From: Methanobrevibacter thaueri
GTDB taxonomy: Archaea; Methanobacteriota; Methanobacteria; Methanobacteriales; Methanobacteriaceae
Reading direction: 5' to 3'
Length of the DNA stretch: 33,595 nt
Assembly: GCA_015062925.1 (NCBI GenBank)
Contig: SUTL01000015.1
Location: 1 to 33,595, forward strand
Shown here: piece by piece, positions 9,339 through 17,018 of the stretch
Position numbering within the stretch: the first letter of the stretch is position 1
Layout of the letters: each line of letters starts with the position of its first letter
Notes under the pieces: generated by a model
The model's input: the letters and a program-made list of their open reading frames with translations, nothing else
Told to the model about the DNA's origin: nothing
Databases searched by the model: none
Position numbers and translations under genes: made by a program

Positions 9339-9713
9339 GGGGACTGTCAAAAAGTTAGCTCTTAATATCTTTTTTCAATCAAACCATTTTTTTGAAGCAT
9401 TGTTTGAATGAATATTCTCCATATTGTTCTAAATTTCTTTTTGTTAGCCATTGGCATGGTATTACTTATTTAATTCTTTATTTGATTATTAATATTGTTT
9501 AGTTTTACTTTATGTTTTTTTCCAATAAACTATTAAAAAAGAAATATAAAAATCTTACGTGGAGTATTAAATGAAATTCCATTGAAAACTATACACTAGA
9601 TAAAAAGAGTGGTTTTAACTTAAAAATTAAGCTGACTTTTCCGATGAGTATGCAACACTGCCAAATGAAGAGATTAAAAAAAAGAAGCTAATAACTAACA
9701 TTTTAACAGTCTC
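9339..9713. mobile_element. Internally deleted insertion sequence, ISM1-like, 375 bp
   Basis: The ends are imperfect inverted repeats: 9340-9358 (GGGACTGTCAAAAAGTTAG) and the complement of 9713-9695 (GAGACTGTTAAAATGTTAG) match at 16 of 19 positions. They are flanked by an 8-bp direct repeat TTAAAAAT at 9331-9338 and 9714-9721, a clear target-site duplication. The interior is far too short for a transposase and carries only a tail-end coding remnant. From memory, ISM1 of Methanobrevibacter smithii is about 1.2 kb, has about 29-bp inverted ends and makes 8-bp duplications, which fits. The exact element cannot be named without a search. Confidence 0.7.
9362..9457 (-). pseudogene. Residual 3' end of an IS transposase gene
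   Basis: On the minus strand 31 codons are open from an ATG at 9457 to TAA at 9362, just inside the left inverted repeat. The peptide is basic and ends KNGLIEKRY. An in-frame stop lies five codons upstream of the ATG, so nothing longer survives. The position, abutting the terminal repeat, is where an IS transposase normally ends. The family cannot be decided from this fragment. Confidence 0.4.
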
Positions 9714-9768
9714 TTAAAAATAAACATTTAATGATAAAAATTATTTCAGAAAAAATAAAAGATGATAG

Positions 9769-10053
9769 TTACAACTTATTTACTGGTATTTCCTCACCTT
9801 CGTTTAAACCGAATTTCATTCCATTTAACTTACCATTTGGAAGAATGGACATTATAGTAACTGGGAAATTTGTGTTTGGTTTAATATGCATTTGATGAGT
9901 GACATTTTGACGGGTTGTAACTATAATTTTGTAATTATTATTATTTTCAGATAATTTTCCATCTAAAAATATTTCATTGAAGGTGTGATTTAAAAGATGA
10001 ACTGGTAAATCTTCTTCAATGTTAAAATGATTCATTAAATCTTTTAAAATCAC
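9769..10053 (-). CDS. Hypothetical protein, 94 aa
   Basis: A small protein of unknown function from a GTG at 10053 (alternative ATG six codons in, at 10035). It has no signal peptide or membrane segment. Its predicted character is a mixed alpha/beta fold with an Asn-rich loop (SENNNNYK) and a C-terminal stretch LPNGKLNGMKFGLNEGEEIPV. Only 6 bp separate it from the upstream gene at 10060, so the two are probably co-transcribed. The window offers no functional clue. Codon use is like the neighbours, so it is probably a real gene. Confidence 0.6.
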   Translation of the reverse strand: MILKDLMNHFNIEEDLPVHLLNHTFNEIFLDGKLSENNNNYKIIVTTRQNVTHQMHIKPNTNFPVTIMSILPNGKLNGMKFGLNEGEEIPVNKL

Positions 10054-10059
10054 TTTTAA

Positions 10060-10449
10060 TCATTCCATGCTTGGAAGTTTCTTTTGATCTGAGTCATATG
10101 AAGAACCTATTAATTTACCTGAGTCAACATCGTATTGTCTGAATCCTCCGTCTTTGTAGGTTACTTCACGATAATATCCTTCTCCGTTTTGATGATTGAA
10201 TTTAACTTCTTCACTTACAACATCACTATCTCCATTATCATCTGAATTGCTTTTGTCAGATTGATCTGAGGAGCCGGTGTTGTGAGAGTTTATTCCATCA
10301 TTCACTTTATCAAGCACATCGTTAATTGCATCTGAATCAATATCATTAACATCTAATCCGGAGTTATTTATGAAATTGAATGCTGCTGCACCAACACCAA
10401 CAATAAGGACTGCAATAACGATTATTATTAACAAAATAAATCCTTTCAT
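10060..10449 (-). CDS. Small membrane-anchored or secreted protein of unknown function
   Basis: 129 aa from the ATG at 10449. A GTG three codons upstream lies inside the AGGTGAT ribosome binding site and is not the start. The N-terminus MKGFILLIIIVIAVLIVGVGAAAF is a single hydrophobic segment (signal or anchor). A Ser/Asp/Asn-rich linker follows (about 60-85), then a small domain rich in Tyr and Gly (GEGYYREVTYKDGGFRQYD). The latter resembles short repeats that read out as YRExxYxDGxxRxYD, but no named family was recognised. It probably faces outside the cell. It forms a two-gene unit with the downstream 94-aa protein. Confidence 0.65.
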   Translation of the reverse strand: MKGFILLIIIVIAVLIVGVGAAAFNFINNSGLDVNDIDSDAINDVLDKVNDGINSHNTGSSDQSDKSNSDDNGDSDVVSEEVKFNHQNGEGYYREVTYKDGGFRQYDVDSGKLIGSSYDSDQKKLPSME

Positions 10450-10558
10450 TAATATCACCTCATAAGTTTTTCAATAGATATTTGAATACATACCTTAAAA
10501 TAGTTTTCTATTGGATGGGAAAATATTATTATATTTGAAAAAAAAATATTATAATACT

Positions 10559-10789
10559 ATGAACATGAAAGATACTGTAATTCTCCTAATAATTTTACTA
10601 TCTATTTTAGGATTGATTTTAGGAGTTAACTATACACAGGATGCTACTAGTATAATTAATTTAAATAATGGTTCGAATAATAATATAATTAGTAGTAATG
10701 TAACCGTCAACCATACACAATCAAATAATCTTACCTCATCAATTGGAGTTATAATCTTGCAAAATACTATAAATCATTTGATTATATAA
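10559..10789 (+). CDS. Small secreted or membrane-anchored protein, 76 aa
   Basis: The start is taken at the ATG at 10559 (a second ATG lies two codons later). An upstream TTG at 10511 would add a Lys/Tyr-rich stretch that has no ribosome binding site. MNMKDTVILLIILLSILGLILG is a hydrophobic signal or anchor. The rest is Asn/Ser/Thr-rich (SIINLNNGSNNN and NVTVNHTQSNN) with several N-x-S/T sequons, as in archaeal surface proteins. A TATA-like tract lies about 25 nt upstream, so the mRNA may be nearly leaderless. The gene is divergent from the 10060-10449 gene. Function is unknown and it could be a fragment of a larger surface protein. Confidence 0.45.
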   Translation: MNMKDTVILLIILLSILGLILGVNYTQDATSIINLNNGSNNNIISSNVTVNHTQSNNLTSSIGVIILQNTINHLII

Positions 10790-10834
10790 ATAATATAATA
10801 TAATACTAAAATAAAAATTGGGTGATAGATTAAT

Positions 10835-11596
10835 ATGTCTACTATTGTTGCAATAACCAGACCAAAAGACAGAGCTCAAAAAGCCTGTGAAATTGTTGAA
10901 AAATTAGGTGGAAAAGCAATTTTAGCACCAACACTTGATTTACAACCAGTGAACAGTGAATCATTGAAGAATTTAGTTTTAAGAAAAGATGAATTGGATT
11001 GGATTATTTTCACTTCACCAACAACAATTGTTTCACTGAATAAATTTCACCCTGACTTTTTAAAAAATTTAAATTGTAAATTAGCCGTTATTGGAAATAA
11101 AACAGGTAAATTAGCTGAAAAACATGGTTTAACTGTTGATTTAATGCCTGATGAATTTACTGCTGAAGGATTAATTGAAGAATTTAAAAAACAAAATATC
11201 ACCGGCAAAACTATTGGAATTCCAAGAACCACTTCTGCAAGACCTGTTTTACCTGAAGAACTTGAAAAACTTGGAAATAAAGTTATTTTAGCTGAAGCAT
11301 ATAAATCCTTATTCCCAATGGATGAAAAGGCAGTGACTGAGTTAATTGGAAAAATTGAAAATAAAGAAATTGATGCTATTACATTTACCAGTCCATTAAC
11401 TGTGGAGAATTTCTTTAAAATAGCTGATGATAATGAAAAAATTGTAAAATTATTAAATGATAATTTATTAACTGTTTGTATTGGTCCTATAACTGCAGGT
11501 GTTTTAGAAAAATATAATGTTAAACATATTTACCCCGATACTTACACAGTACCAGATATGATGGAATTACTGTTTAAAAAAATAGATGAAAAGTGA
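10835..11596 (+). CDS. hemD: Uroporphyrinogen-III synthase
   Basis: 253 aa, typical length. It closes and inverts ring D of hydroxymethylbilane to give uroporphyrinogen III, the substrate of CobA. The poorly conserved family is recognisable by AITRPKDRAQKACEIVEKLGGKAILAPTLDLQPV at the start, DWIIFTSPTTIVSL, GKTIGIPRTTSARPVLPEELEKLG, and the late DAITFTSPLTVENFF and TVCIGPITAGVLEKY, matching its two-lobed fold. GGGTGAT lies just upstream of the ATG. It is first in a rightward set with srp19 and the DHH nuclease. Confidence 0.9.
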   Translation: MSTIVAITRPKDRAQKACEIVEKLGGKAILAPTLDLQPVNSESLKNLVLRKDELDWIIFTSPTTIVSLNKFHPDFLKNLNCKLAVIGNKTGKLAEKHGLTVDLMPDEFTAEGLIEEFKKQNITGKTIGIPRTTSARPVLPEELEKLGNKVILAEAYKSLFPMDEKAVTELIGKIENKEIDAITFTSPLTVENFFKIADDNEKIVKLLNDNLLTVCIGPITAGVLEKYNVKHIYPDTYTVPDMMELLFKKIDEK

Positions 11597-11602
11597 TTGA
11601 AA

Positions 11603-11872
11603 ATGATTACAATATGGCCCGAATATATTAATAAAAATTTAACCCATTCTGAAGGTAGGAAAATTTCAAAAGATGATTCTGTTAAAGACCCAACTCTCTC
11701 AGAGATTGAAAGAGCTGTTAAAAGACTTGGATTATCATATAATATTCAAAAAGAAGTTTCATATCCTGGAAGATGGTATGAGAAATCTGGAAGAATACTA
11801 GTTGAATGGGATAAAACAAAATTAGAACTCTTACGTGAAGTTAGTTCAATGATTAAAGAAATAAGAAACTGA
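11603..11872 (+). CDS. srp19: Signal recognition particle subunit SRP19
   Basis: 89 aa from the ATG at 11603. A TTG two codons upstream is rejected because GTGATT in the hemD 3' end fits as ribosome binding site for the ATG. SRP19 binds helices 6 and 8 of 7S RNA and promotes SRP54 loading for membrane protein targeting. Family signatures are ITIWPEYINKNLTHSEGRKISKD near the N-terminus, DPTLSEIERAVKRLGL, and YPGRWYEKSGRILVEW, all of which contact RNA or pack the fold. It starts 6 bp after the hemD stop. Confidence 0.94.
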   Translation: MITIWPEYINKNLTHSEGRKISKDDSVKDPTLSEIERAVKRLGLSYNIQKEVSYPGRWYEKSGRILVEWDKTKLELLREVSSMIKEIRN

Positions 11873-11877
11873 TTATT

Positions 11878-13281
11878 ATGGAAATACCACAATTAATGTC
11901 TGAACAATATCAAAAAGCAGTTGAAATCATCGCCTCTTGTGAGGATATTAAAGTGTATTCACATATTGACTGTGATGGTATTTGTTCAGGTGCAATACTA
12001 TCAACCATACTGGACAGACAAGATAAAGACCATGAAATTGAATTTGTTAATTTAGATGTTTTAGATGATTTGGAACTGGATCATGAACTTACAATATTTT
12101 CAGATTTAGGTTCAGGTCAGCGAATCGACACTCATGCTAAAAATGGTCAGAAGATTATTATATTGGATCATCACCCGCCTTTAAGAAGTCTTGATTATGG
12201 TGAGGATAAAAATTATACTTATTTGGAAATTAATCCTCTTCATCATGGTATTGACGGGTCTTATTATGTTTGTGGTGGAGGTTTATGTTATTTTCTTGCA
12301 AAGGAATATGGATATACTGATTTAAGTTGGATTGGTGTTTTATCTGCTATTGGAGATATGCAAAATACTCATAGCGGTCATTTTGAAGGATTGAATACTA
12401 TTATCCAGCAGGATGCAATTGATAATGGATATCTGGAAGTTATGGAAAATGATATTAATATTTATGGTAGGAATACCAGGCCTTTGTTTATTGCATTATC
12501 TTATTTTAATGATGTTAAACTTCCAATTACTGATAATGCCACTGAATGTATGGCTATTCTTGAAGAATTAGGGATTGATGAGAAGAATAATCGTAAAACT
12601 TTAAATCAGTTAACTATGCAGGAAAAAGCTAAATTATATCAGCGTCTTTCAGGGATGATTTCTAAAGTGGTCCCCGGCAGGTATGTGAAGTATATTTCAA
12701 AATTAATTATTGGTGATTCATATACTTTTTTAAAAGAGGATAGAGATAGTTTTTTAAGGGATGCTTCTGAATTTTCAACTGCAATGAATGCTTGTGGAAG
12801 GAATCATGAGGAGAAAATTGCTATGGAAGTTTTGAAAGGTGATCGTTTATTTGCTCTTGATGAATTGGAGAGTGTTAGTAGAGATCACAGACGTAATCTT
12901 GCACAATCTATTGAACAGGTAACTAATGAAGATTCAAATATAATTGAACTTGAAAACTTACAATATTTTGATGGAACTGGGATTAAACCTGAGATTGTGG
13001 GTACTATAACTGGAATGATTCTTGGACATTGTAATTGGAAAAAACCAATTATAGGATTTACACAAACTGATGATAAAGGTTTGAAAATTTCTCTTAGATG
13101 TTCTAGATTATTATCCTATGATGGAATTCATTTTGGTAATCTTATGCGTCGTGTTGCAGGTGAAGTTGGAGGTAGTGGTGGTGGACATTCAATGGCTTGT
13201 GGTGCATATATACCAATTGATAAAAAAGATGTTTTCATTGAACGATTTAATAGTGAACTTGATGGCAAGTTAACAAATTAG
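11878..13281 (+). CDS. DHH-family phosphoesterase, archaeal RecJ/GAN-like nuclease
   Basis: 467 aa. DHH motifs are complete: SHIDCDG (Asp31, Asp33), FSDLGSG (Asp76), LDHHPP (Asp97-His98-His99) and SAIGDMQ (Asp160) would hold the catalytic metal ions. The C-terminal DHHA1 domain carries GGSGGGHSMACGAYIP, the glycine-rich substrate-binding loop. Archaeal members are RecJ-like exonucleases; one group (GAN) binds the GINS/CMG replication complex. Which subgroup this belongs to cannot be told from motifs alone. The gene follows srp19 by 5 bp, so it shares the hemD-srp19 transcript. The ATG at 11878 has only a weak GATT upstream, and an ATG six codons later is possible. Confidence 0.88.
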   Translation: MEIPQLMSEQYQKAVEIIASCEDIKVYSHIDCDGICSGAILSTILDRQDKDHEIEFVNLDVLDDLELDHELTIFSDLGSGQRIDTHAKNGQKIIILDHHPPLRSLDYGEDKNYTYLEINPLHHGIDGSYYVCGGGLCYFLAKEYGYTDLSWIGVLSAIGDMQNTHSGHFEGLNTIIQQDAIDNGYLEVMENDINIYGRNTRPLFIALSYFNDVKLPITDNATECMAILEELGIDEKNNRKTLNQLTMQEKAKLYQRLSGMISKVVPGRYVKYISKLIIGDSYTFLKEDRDSFLRDASEFSTAMNACGRNHEEKIAMEVLKGDRLFALDELESVSRDHRRNLAQSIEQVTNEDSNIIELENLQYFDGTGIKPEIVGTITGMILGHCNWKKPIIGFTQTDDKGLKISLRCSRLLSYDGIHFGNLMRRVAGEVGGSGGGHSMACGAYIPIDKKDVFIERFNSELDGKLTN

Positions 13282-13329
13282 TATATATACTATTAAAGAT
13301 AAAAATACTATTAATTCAATTTAAATTGA
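13279..13329 (+). promoter_or_regulatory. Promoter and palindromic operator candidates in front of the regulator gene
   Basis: The 51-bp gap before the regulator contains two perfect 14-bp palindromes: TAGTATATATACTA (13279-13292, overlapping the preceding stop codon) and TCAATTTAAATTGA (13316-13329, overlapping the ribosome binding site). It also has a direct repeat TACTATTA at 13288-13295 and 13306-13313, 18 bp apart. The first palindrome contains the only good TATA-like sequence. Dyads at the TATA box and at the ribosome binding site suit repressor binding, probably autoregulation by the downstream protein (inferred). Confidence 0.5.
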
Positions 13330-13338
13330 GGAATGAAA

Positions 13339-14145
13339 ATGATGAAAGCATTCAAAAAACGAGGTGCGCTAACACATTTCCAAATACTAAGTGAAATATC
13401 AAAACAAGACCCACACCTCAAACAAAAAGATTTGGCTGAGAAATTAGGAATCACAATACAAGCTGTTTCCGAAAATATAAAAACTTTAATCGAACTGGGA
13501 TATATTACCTCCAAAGACGGCAGATCACCATATAAAATAACACAAACCGGAATAGACAAAGTAAAAAAAGATGCTATAAGCTTAAGAAAATACACTGATT
13601 CTGTTCTGGAAACCATGAACCATTATAAAACCATATGGCCAGCAATCGCCACTGAAAAACTTGAAAAAGACGATATTGTTGGATTATACATGGATAATGG
13701 AGTGTTATATGCACATAAAAAAGAAGAAAATGCAACAGGAGTTGTTTTAGAAGGTGCAAATGCAAATATGGATGTAGCTCTAACCAATCTAACCGGAATC
13801 ATCGACATGACAGTTGGAGAAGTTACAGTTATAAATGTTCCAACAATAAAAGAAGGAGGAACTAAATCCTGCGATTTAGAATTAATCAGAAGAATCTATG
13901 AAAACGGAACAAACACCGGCAATAAATACGATAAAGTTGCAATTGCAGGTACTGTTTCACGTGCTGTTGCAATGAGCCTTGATATTCCAATCAACATTGA
14001 ATACGCTGCTCCTCAAGCAACTGCAAATGCTGCTCGTAAAGGATTGAATGTTCTTGCAATTTGTGTGGGAGATATGAGTAAAGCATTCACACGCGAACTT
14101 GAACATGAAAAAATTAAATTTAATATTATTGATGGTGGGAAATAA
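13339..14145 (+). CDS. Winged-helix transcriptional regulator of a conserved archaeal family
   Basis: 269 aa from the ATG at 13339, placed 7 nt after GAGG; an ATG two codons upstream is too close to that site and one codon further down is possible. Residues about 12-70 form a MarR/Lrp-like winged helix-turn-helix: THFQILSEISKQDPHLKQKDLAEKLGITIQAVSENIKTLIELGYI, then a wing SKDGRSPYKIT. The remaining two thirds has no named fold that I recognise, but contains Gly- and Ala-rich segments (GTVSRAVAMSLDIPINIEYAAPQAT) suggesting a Rossmann-like ligand-sensing domain. It resembles the N-HTH regulators of COG1542-like type, though that link is uncertain. The palindromes before it suggest autoregulation. 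Confidence 0.75.
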   Translation: MMKAFKKRGALTHFQILSEISKQDPHLKQKDLAEKLGITIQAVSENIKTLIELGYITSKDGRSPYKITQTGIDKVKKDAISLRKYTDSVLETMNHYKTIWPAIATEKLEKDDIVGLYMDNGVLYAHKKEENATGVVLEGANANMDVALTNLTGIIDMTVGEVTVINVPTIKEGGTKSCDLELIRRIYENGTNTGNKYDKVAIAGTVSRAVAMSLDIPINIEYAAPQATANAARKGLNVLAICVGDMSKAFTRELEHEKIKFNIIDGGK

Positions 14146-14159
14146 TATTCTAATTTCCC
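14137..14159. terminator. Hairpin spanning both stop codons of a convergent pair
   Basis: GGGAAAT (14137-14143) pairs with ATTTCCC (14153-14159) over a 9-nt loop that contains parts of the regulator stop TAA (14143-14145) and the helicase stop TAG (14150-14152 read on the minus strand). It could act as a two-way terminator, but no long T-run follows on either side. Confidence 0.4.
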
Positions 14160-15427
14160 CTAATAATCTTTAATAACCCCGCTGCGATTTCCAAACTACT
14201 ATACTCTTTTTCTTTTTCAATTATTTCAATATATTCTCCTAAATCATCCTCTTGGATAATTGTTTTAACATTATTTAAAATTTTTTTGTTTTTAATATAA
14301 TTTATTTCCTGATTCGTGGGTAACTCCTTTTCAGTTATTTTTGTCTTATTTGATTTTTTAATATTGTTGAATCTTGAAATTTCATCTTTTGATACTAATG
14401 TACATGCATATCCTGTTTTACCTGCTCTTGCAGTTCTTCCACTTCTGTGAATGTAATCATCTATGTTTTGAGGAACATCATAATTAATAATAACTTCTAC
14501 ATTTGCAATATCCAATCCCCTTGCAGCCACATCACTTGCAACAAGAATGTTAATGTTTCCATTTTTAAATTTATTCATGACTTTATCTCTACTTTTTTGA
14601 TTCATATCTCCATGAAGACTATCAACTGGAAAATCTAGTTTTTTTAAGTGTTTAGCAACATAATTAACACTTTTTTTAGTATTGCAGAATATTAAAGCCA
14701 TGTTAACATCATATGCACTTATTAATCTGGTTAAATTATCGAATTTATTTTTAATATTGCATTTAAAAGCATATTGTGTTATTTTTGGAATGTTAATTTT
14801 TTTATCGGATACTTTAATAAATTCCGGGTTTTTCTGATAGTTATTGGCAATTTGTTTAATTTCTGAGGGTATTGTTGCTGAGAATAATAATGTTTGTCTT
14901 TGTTTTGGGGTTTTTGAAAGTATGGTTTCAATATCTTCTCTAAAACCCATTTCCAACATTTCATCTGCTTCATCAATCACAACACTTTCCACTCCAATTA
15001 AATCAAGATTGCCTCTGTTAATATGGTCAATTACACGACCTGGTGTTCCAACAATTATATGAACTCCTTTTTTAAGAACACGGGATTGTTTTCCAATAGG
15101 CTGACCCCCATATACTGGTAGAATTTTCAGTTTTTTAATATAATTTCCTAATTTGGATATTTCTGATGCAACCTGAATTGATAATTCTCTTGTTGGACAT
15201 AATATGATTGCCTGTGGTGATTTGTCCGGGATGAATATTTTTTCAAGAATCGGTATTAAAAAAGCAAGTGTTTTACCTGATCCTGTTTGTGCTTGGCCAA
15301 TAATATCAATATTGGTTAAAGCTTTAGGTATTGTCTTTTTCTGAATTGGTGTTAGTTGTGTGAATCCCATGTCATTTATGGCTTTTTTAACTTCATTTGA
15401 AATGTTTAATTCATTGAATTTCATCAT
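14150..15427 (-). CDS. DEAD-box ATP-dependent RNA helicase
   Basis: 425 aa. All core motifs are present in order: Q motif GFTQLTPIQ (21-29), Walker A AQTGSGKT (46-53), PTREL (78-82), GTPGR, DEAD (152-155), SAT (183-185), then the second RecA domain with IFCNTKKSV, DVAARGLDI and HRSGRTARAG. The tail is short and Lys/Glu-rich. Such single-core archaeal helicases act in RNA folding, decay or ribosome assembly, often as cold-shock proteins; the substrate cannot be told here. The start may be the ATG at 15427 or the next codon. It lies 33 bp downstream of the radical SAM gene and could share its transcript. Confidence 0.93.
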   Translation of the reverse strand: MMKFNELNISNEVKKAINDMGFTQLTPIQKKTIPKALTNIDIIGQAQTGSGKTLAFLIPILEKIFIPDKSPQAIILCPTRELSIQVASEISKLGNYIKKLKILPVYGGQPIGKQSRVLKKGVHIIVGTPGRVIDHINRGNLDLIGVESVVIDEADEMLEMGFREDIETILSKTPKQRQTLLFSATIPSEIKQIANNYQKNPEFIKVSDKKINIPKITQYAFKCNIKNKFDNLTRLISAYDVNMALIFCNTKKSVNYVAKHLKKLDFPVDSLHGDMNQKSRDKVMNKFKNGNINILVASDVAARGLDIANVEVIINYDVPQNIDDYIHRSGRTARAGKTGYACTLVSKDEISRFNNIKKSNKTKITEKELPTNQEINYIKNKKILNNVKTIIQEDDLGEYIEIIEKEKEYSSLEIAAGLLKIIRGN

Positions 15428-15460
15428 GTTTTATATTATTTGAAAATAGTATTTAATTTT

Positions 15461-16321
15461 TTATATTAGGCTTGTTTGAACTGATTTTTGTGGAAATTCA
15501 TTTAGATATTTGAAAATTTCATTATGATTGTTTAAAATATTATGTTGCGTGGTTGTTTTTTTGAAAATTTCCATTAATTGATTGTTTTTGGGGCTTGTGA
15601 GAATATAGTTGTTTTTATATTTTTCCATGTATTTTTCTTTTAATCCTGGGAAATGCTGGTCTAATTTTTCATAAAAGTATTCTCTATTACCTTTTCTTAG
15701 GGTAACTCCCATTCCAAAGCATAGTATTCCATGAACATTTGTTTTAATGCATGTTTCGAGGATGTTTTTGATGTTGTTTTCTGTGTCGTTGATGTATGGT
15801 AGTATTGGGGATAACCATACTATTGTTGGGATGTTGGCTTTGTTTAGTTTGTTTAATACTTCGATTCGTTTTGAAGTTGGTGATACATTGGGTTCGATGA
15901 TTTTTGATAGTTCATCATCAAATGTTGTTATTGTGATTTGAATGACGGTTTTTGTTTTATTGTTTATTTTTTTAAGTAAATCAAGGTCTCTTAGTATCAG
16001 GTCTGATTTTGTGATGCATGTGAATCCGAATCCGTACCTGTTGATTAATTTTAATGCTGATCTTGTGTATTTTAATTTTTTTTCAAGGGGGATGTATGGG
16101 TCGCTCATTGATCCGCATCCTATCATTGCAGGAGGTCTTTTTATTAGTTCTTTTTTTAATAGTTCAAGGGAGTTTTGTTTGATTTCTATGTCTTCAAATG
16201 GATGGTTCATGTTATATATTGTGCTTCGTGAGTCGCAGTATATGCAGCCGTGAGTGCATCCTCGGTATATGTTCATTCCGTTTTTTGGTGATAGTATAGT
16301 TTTTGGATTTGTGTAATGCAT
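15461..16321 (-). CDS. SPL-like radical SAM protein (COG1533 family)
   Basis: 286 aa from the ATG at 16321. A GTG eight codons upstream (16345) is possible, but MHYTNPKTIL matches the usual MxYxPAKTIL start, and a TATATAT near 16350 would give a leaderless mRNA. The [4Fe-4S] motif CTHGCIYC (Cys22, Cys26, Cys29) follows the family hallmark GMNIYRG, and CDSRS comes next. Later GCGSMSDPYIPLEKKLKYTR and ITKSDLILRDLDLL are typical of the spore-photoproduct-lyase-like COG1533 group found in many archaea. Their substrate is unknown, and DNA repair is only presumed from the SplB relationship. The protein lacks a C-terminal Cys cluster. Confidence 0.88.
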   Translation of the reverse strand: MHYTNPKTILSPKNGMNIYRGCTHGCIYCDSRSTIYNMNHPFEDIEIKQNSLELLKKELIKRPPAMIGCGSMSDPYIPLEKKLKYTRSALKLINRYGFGFTCITKSDLILRDLDLLKKINNKTKTVIQITITTFDDELSKIIEPNVSPTSKRIEVLNKLNKANIPTIVWLSPILPYINDTENNIKNILETCIKTNVHGILCFGMGVTLRKGNREYFYEKLDQHFPGLKEKYMEKYKNNYILTSPKNNQLMEIFKKTTTQHNILNNHNEIFKYLNEFPQKSVQTSLI

Positions 16322-16544
16322 ATAATTATTATTTATATTTTTCACTGATATATACTTATTCGGAGCATGAATTATAATTAAAGAATATGGGATGTAGGTA
16401 AAAGTAAAAGATATTATTTAATAAATACTATGCAAATAAATGAATGTAGAATTAATTTCCTTAACATATACTTTGAATAATTGAAAAATTATAAATAGAA
16501 TACACATCATATATCAAATATAATACTATATCAAAAACAATGAA

Positions 16545-17018
16545 ATGATTAAAATGAATAAAAAAACAATATCAACAATATTATTAATAATATTCCTAAT
16601 AACCACAATACTAACAATAACAAACACCCTCCTACAAGACACCAACACCTCCGAAAACCAAACCGGCACATTAACAATAAACAATAAAAACATCACATAT
16701 GAAAAAACCGGAAAATGCATCAAAGTAATAGATGCAAACACAATACACGTCTACGGAATCGGACGAGTACAATTAACACAAATCAAAACACCAACACAAG
16801 AACCACAATTAACACAATCAAAAAACTATGTTCAGGACAAATGCCTTGGAAAAACAGTTTACCTAAATATTGATGATAAAAACCCAAAAGACCAATATAA
16901 TCGTACACTAGCCATAGTATACACAGATACACTGGACATTAACAAAGAACTGTTAAAAAATAATCTGGCCAATATATCCTATTTCACACCAAGTGAATTT
17001 AAAAAAGGAGAAGTGTAA
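16545..17018 (+). CDS. Secreted staphylococcal-nuclease-like (SNase) protein, active site degraded
   Basis: 157 aa; an ATG three codons in (16554, TGAT just upstream) may be the true start. A signal or anchor peptide (about 5-30) precedes an SNase/thermonuclease fold (about 55-148): GKCIKVIDANTIHV, then CLGKTVYLNIDD, KDQYNRTLAIVY and NKELLKNNLANI. Compared with the usual DGDT...RLxGxDTPE signature, the calcium ligand Asp21 is Asn65, Arg35 is Gln76, Asp40 is Lys81 and the general base Glu43 is Thr84; only the Arg87 equivalent (Arg120) remains (alignment by eye). It is therefore probably not a nuclease and may have kept a binding role. Codons are strongly A/C-ending. Its stop abuts the stop of the convergent gene with no gap. 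Confidence 0.8.
   Translation: MIKMNKKTISTILLIIFLITTILTITNTLLQDTNTSENQTGTLTINNKNITYEKTGKCIKVIDANTIHVYGIGRVQLTQIKTPTQEPQLTQSKNYVQDKCLGKTVYLNIDDKNPKDQYNRTLAIVYTDTLDINKELLKNNLANISYFTPSEFKKGEV

Larger units (their letters stand above)
9331..9721. repeat. 8-bp target-site duplication TTAAAAAT flanking the IS remnant
   Basis: Identical TTAAAAAT octamers lie directly outside the two inverted ends (9331-9338 and 9714-9721). Their perfect identity suggests that the insertion is not very old, or that the element inserted already in shortened form. Confidence 0.7.

Noticed and set aside
10511-10558. TTG-initiated extension of the small secreted protein
   Set aside because: It would put a polar Lys/Tyr-rich stretch before the signal peptide, and the ATG at 10559 fits better with the TATA position.
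15747-16253. Two open frames antisense to the radical SAM gene
   Set aside because: The minus-strand frame has the CxxxCxxC and family motifs; the antisense frames have no support.
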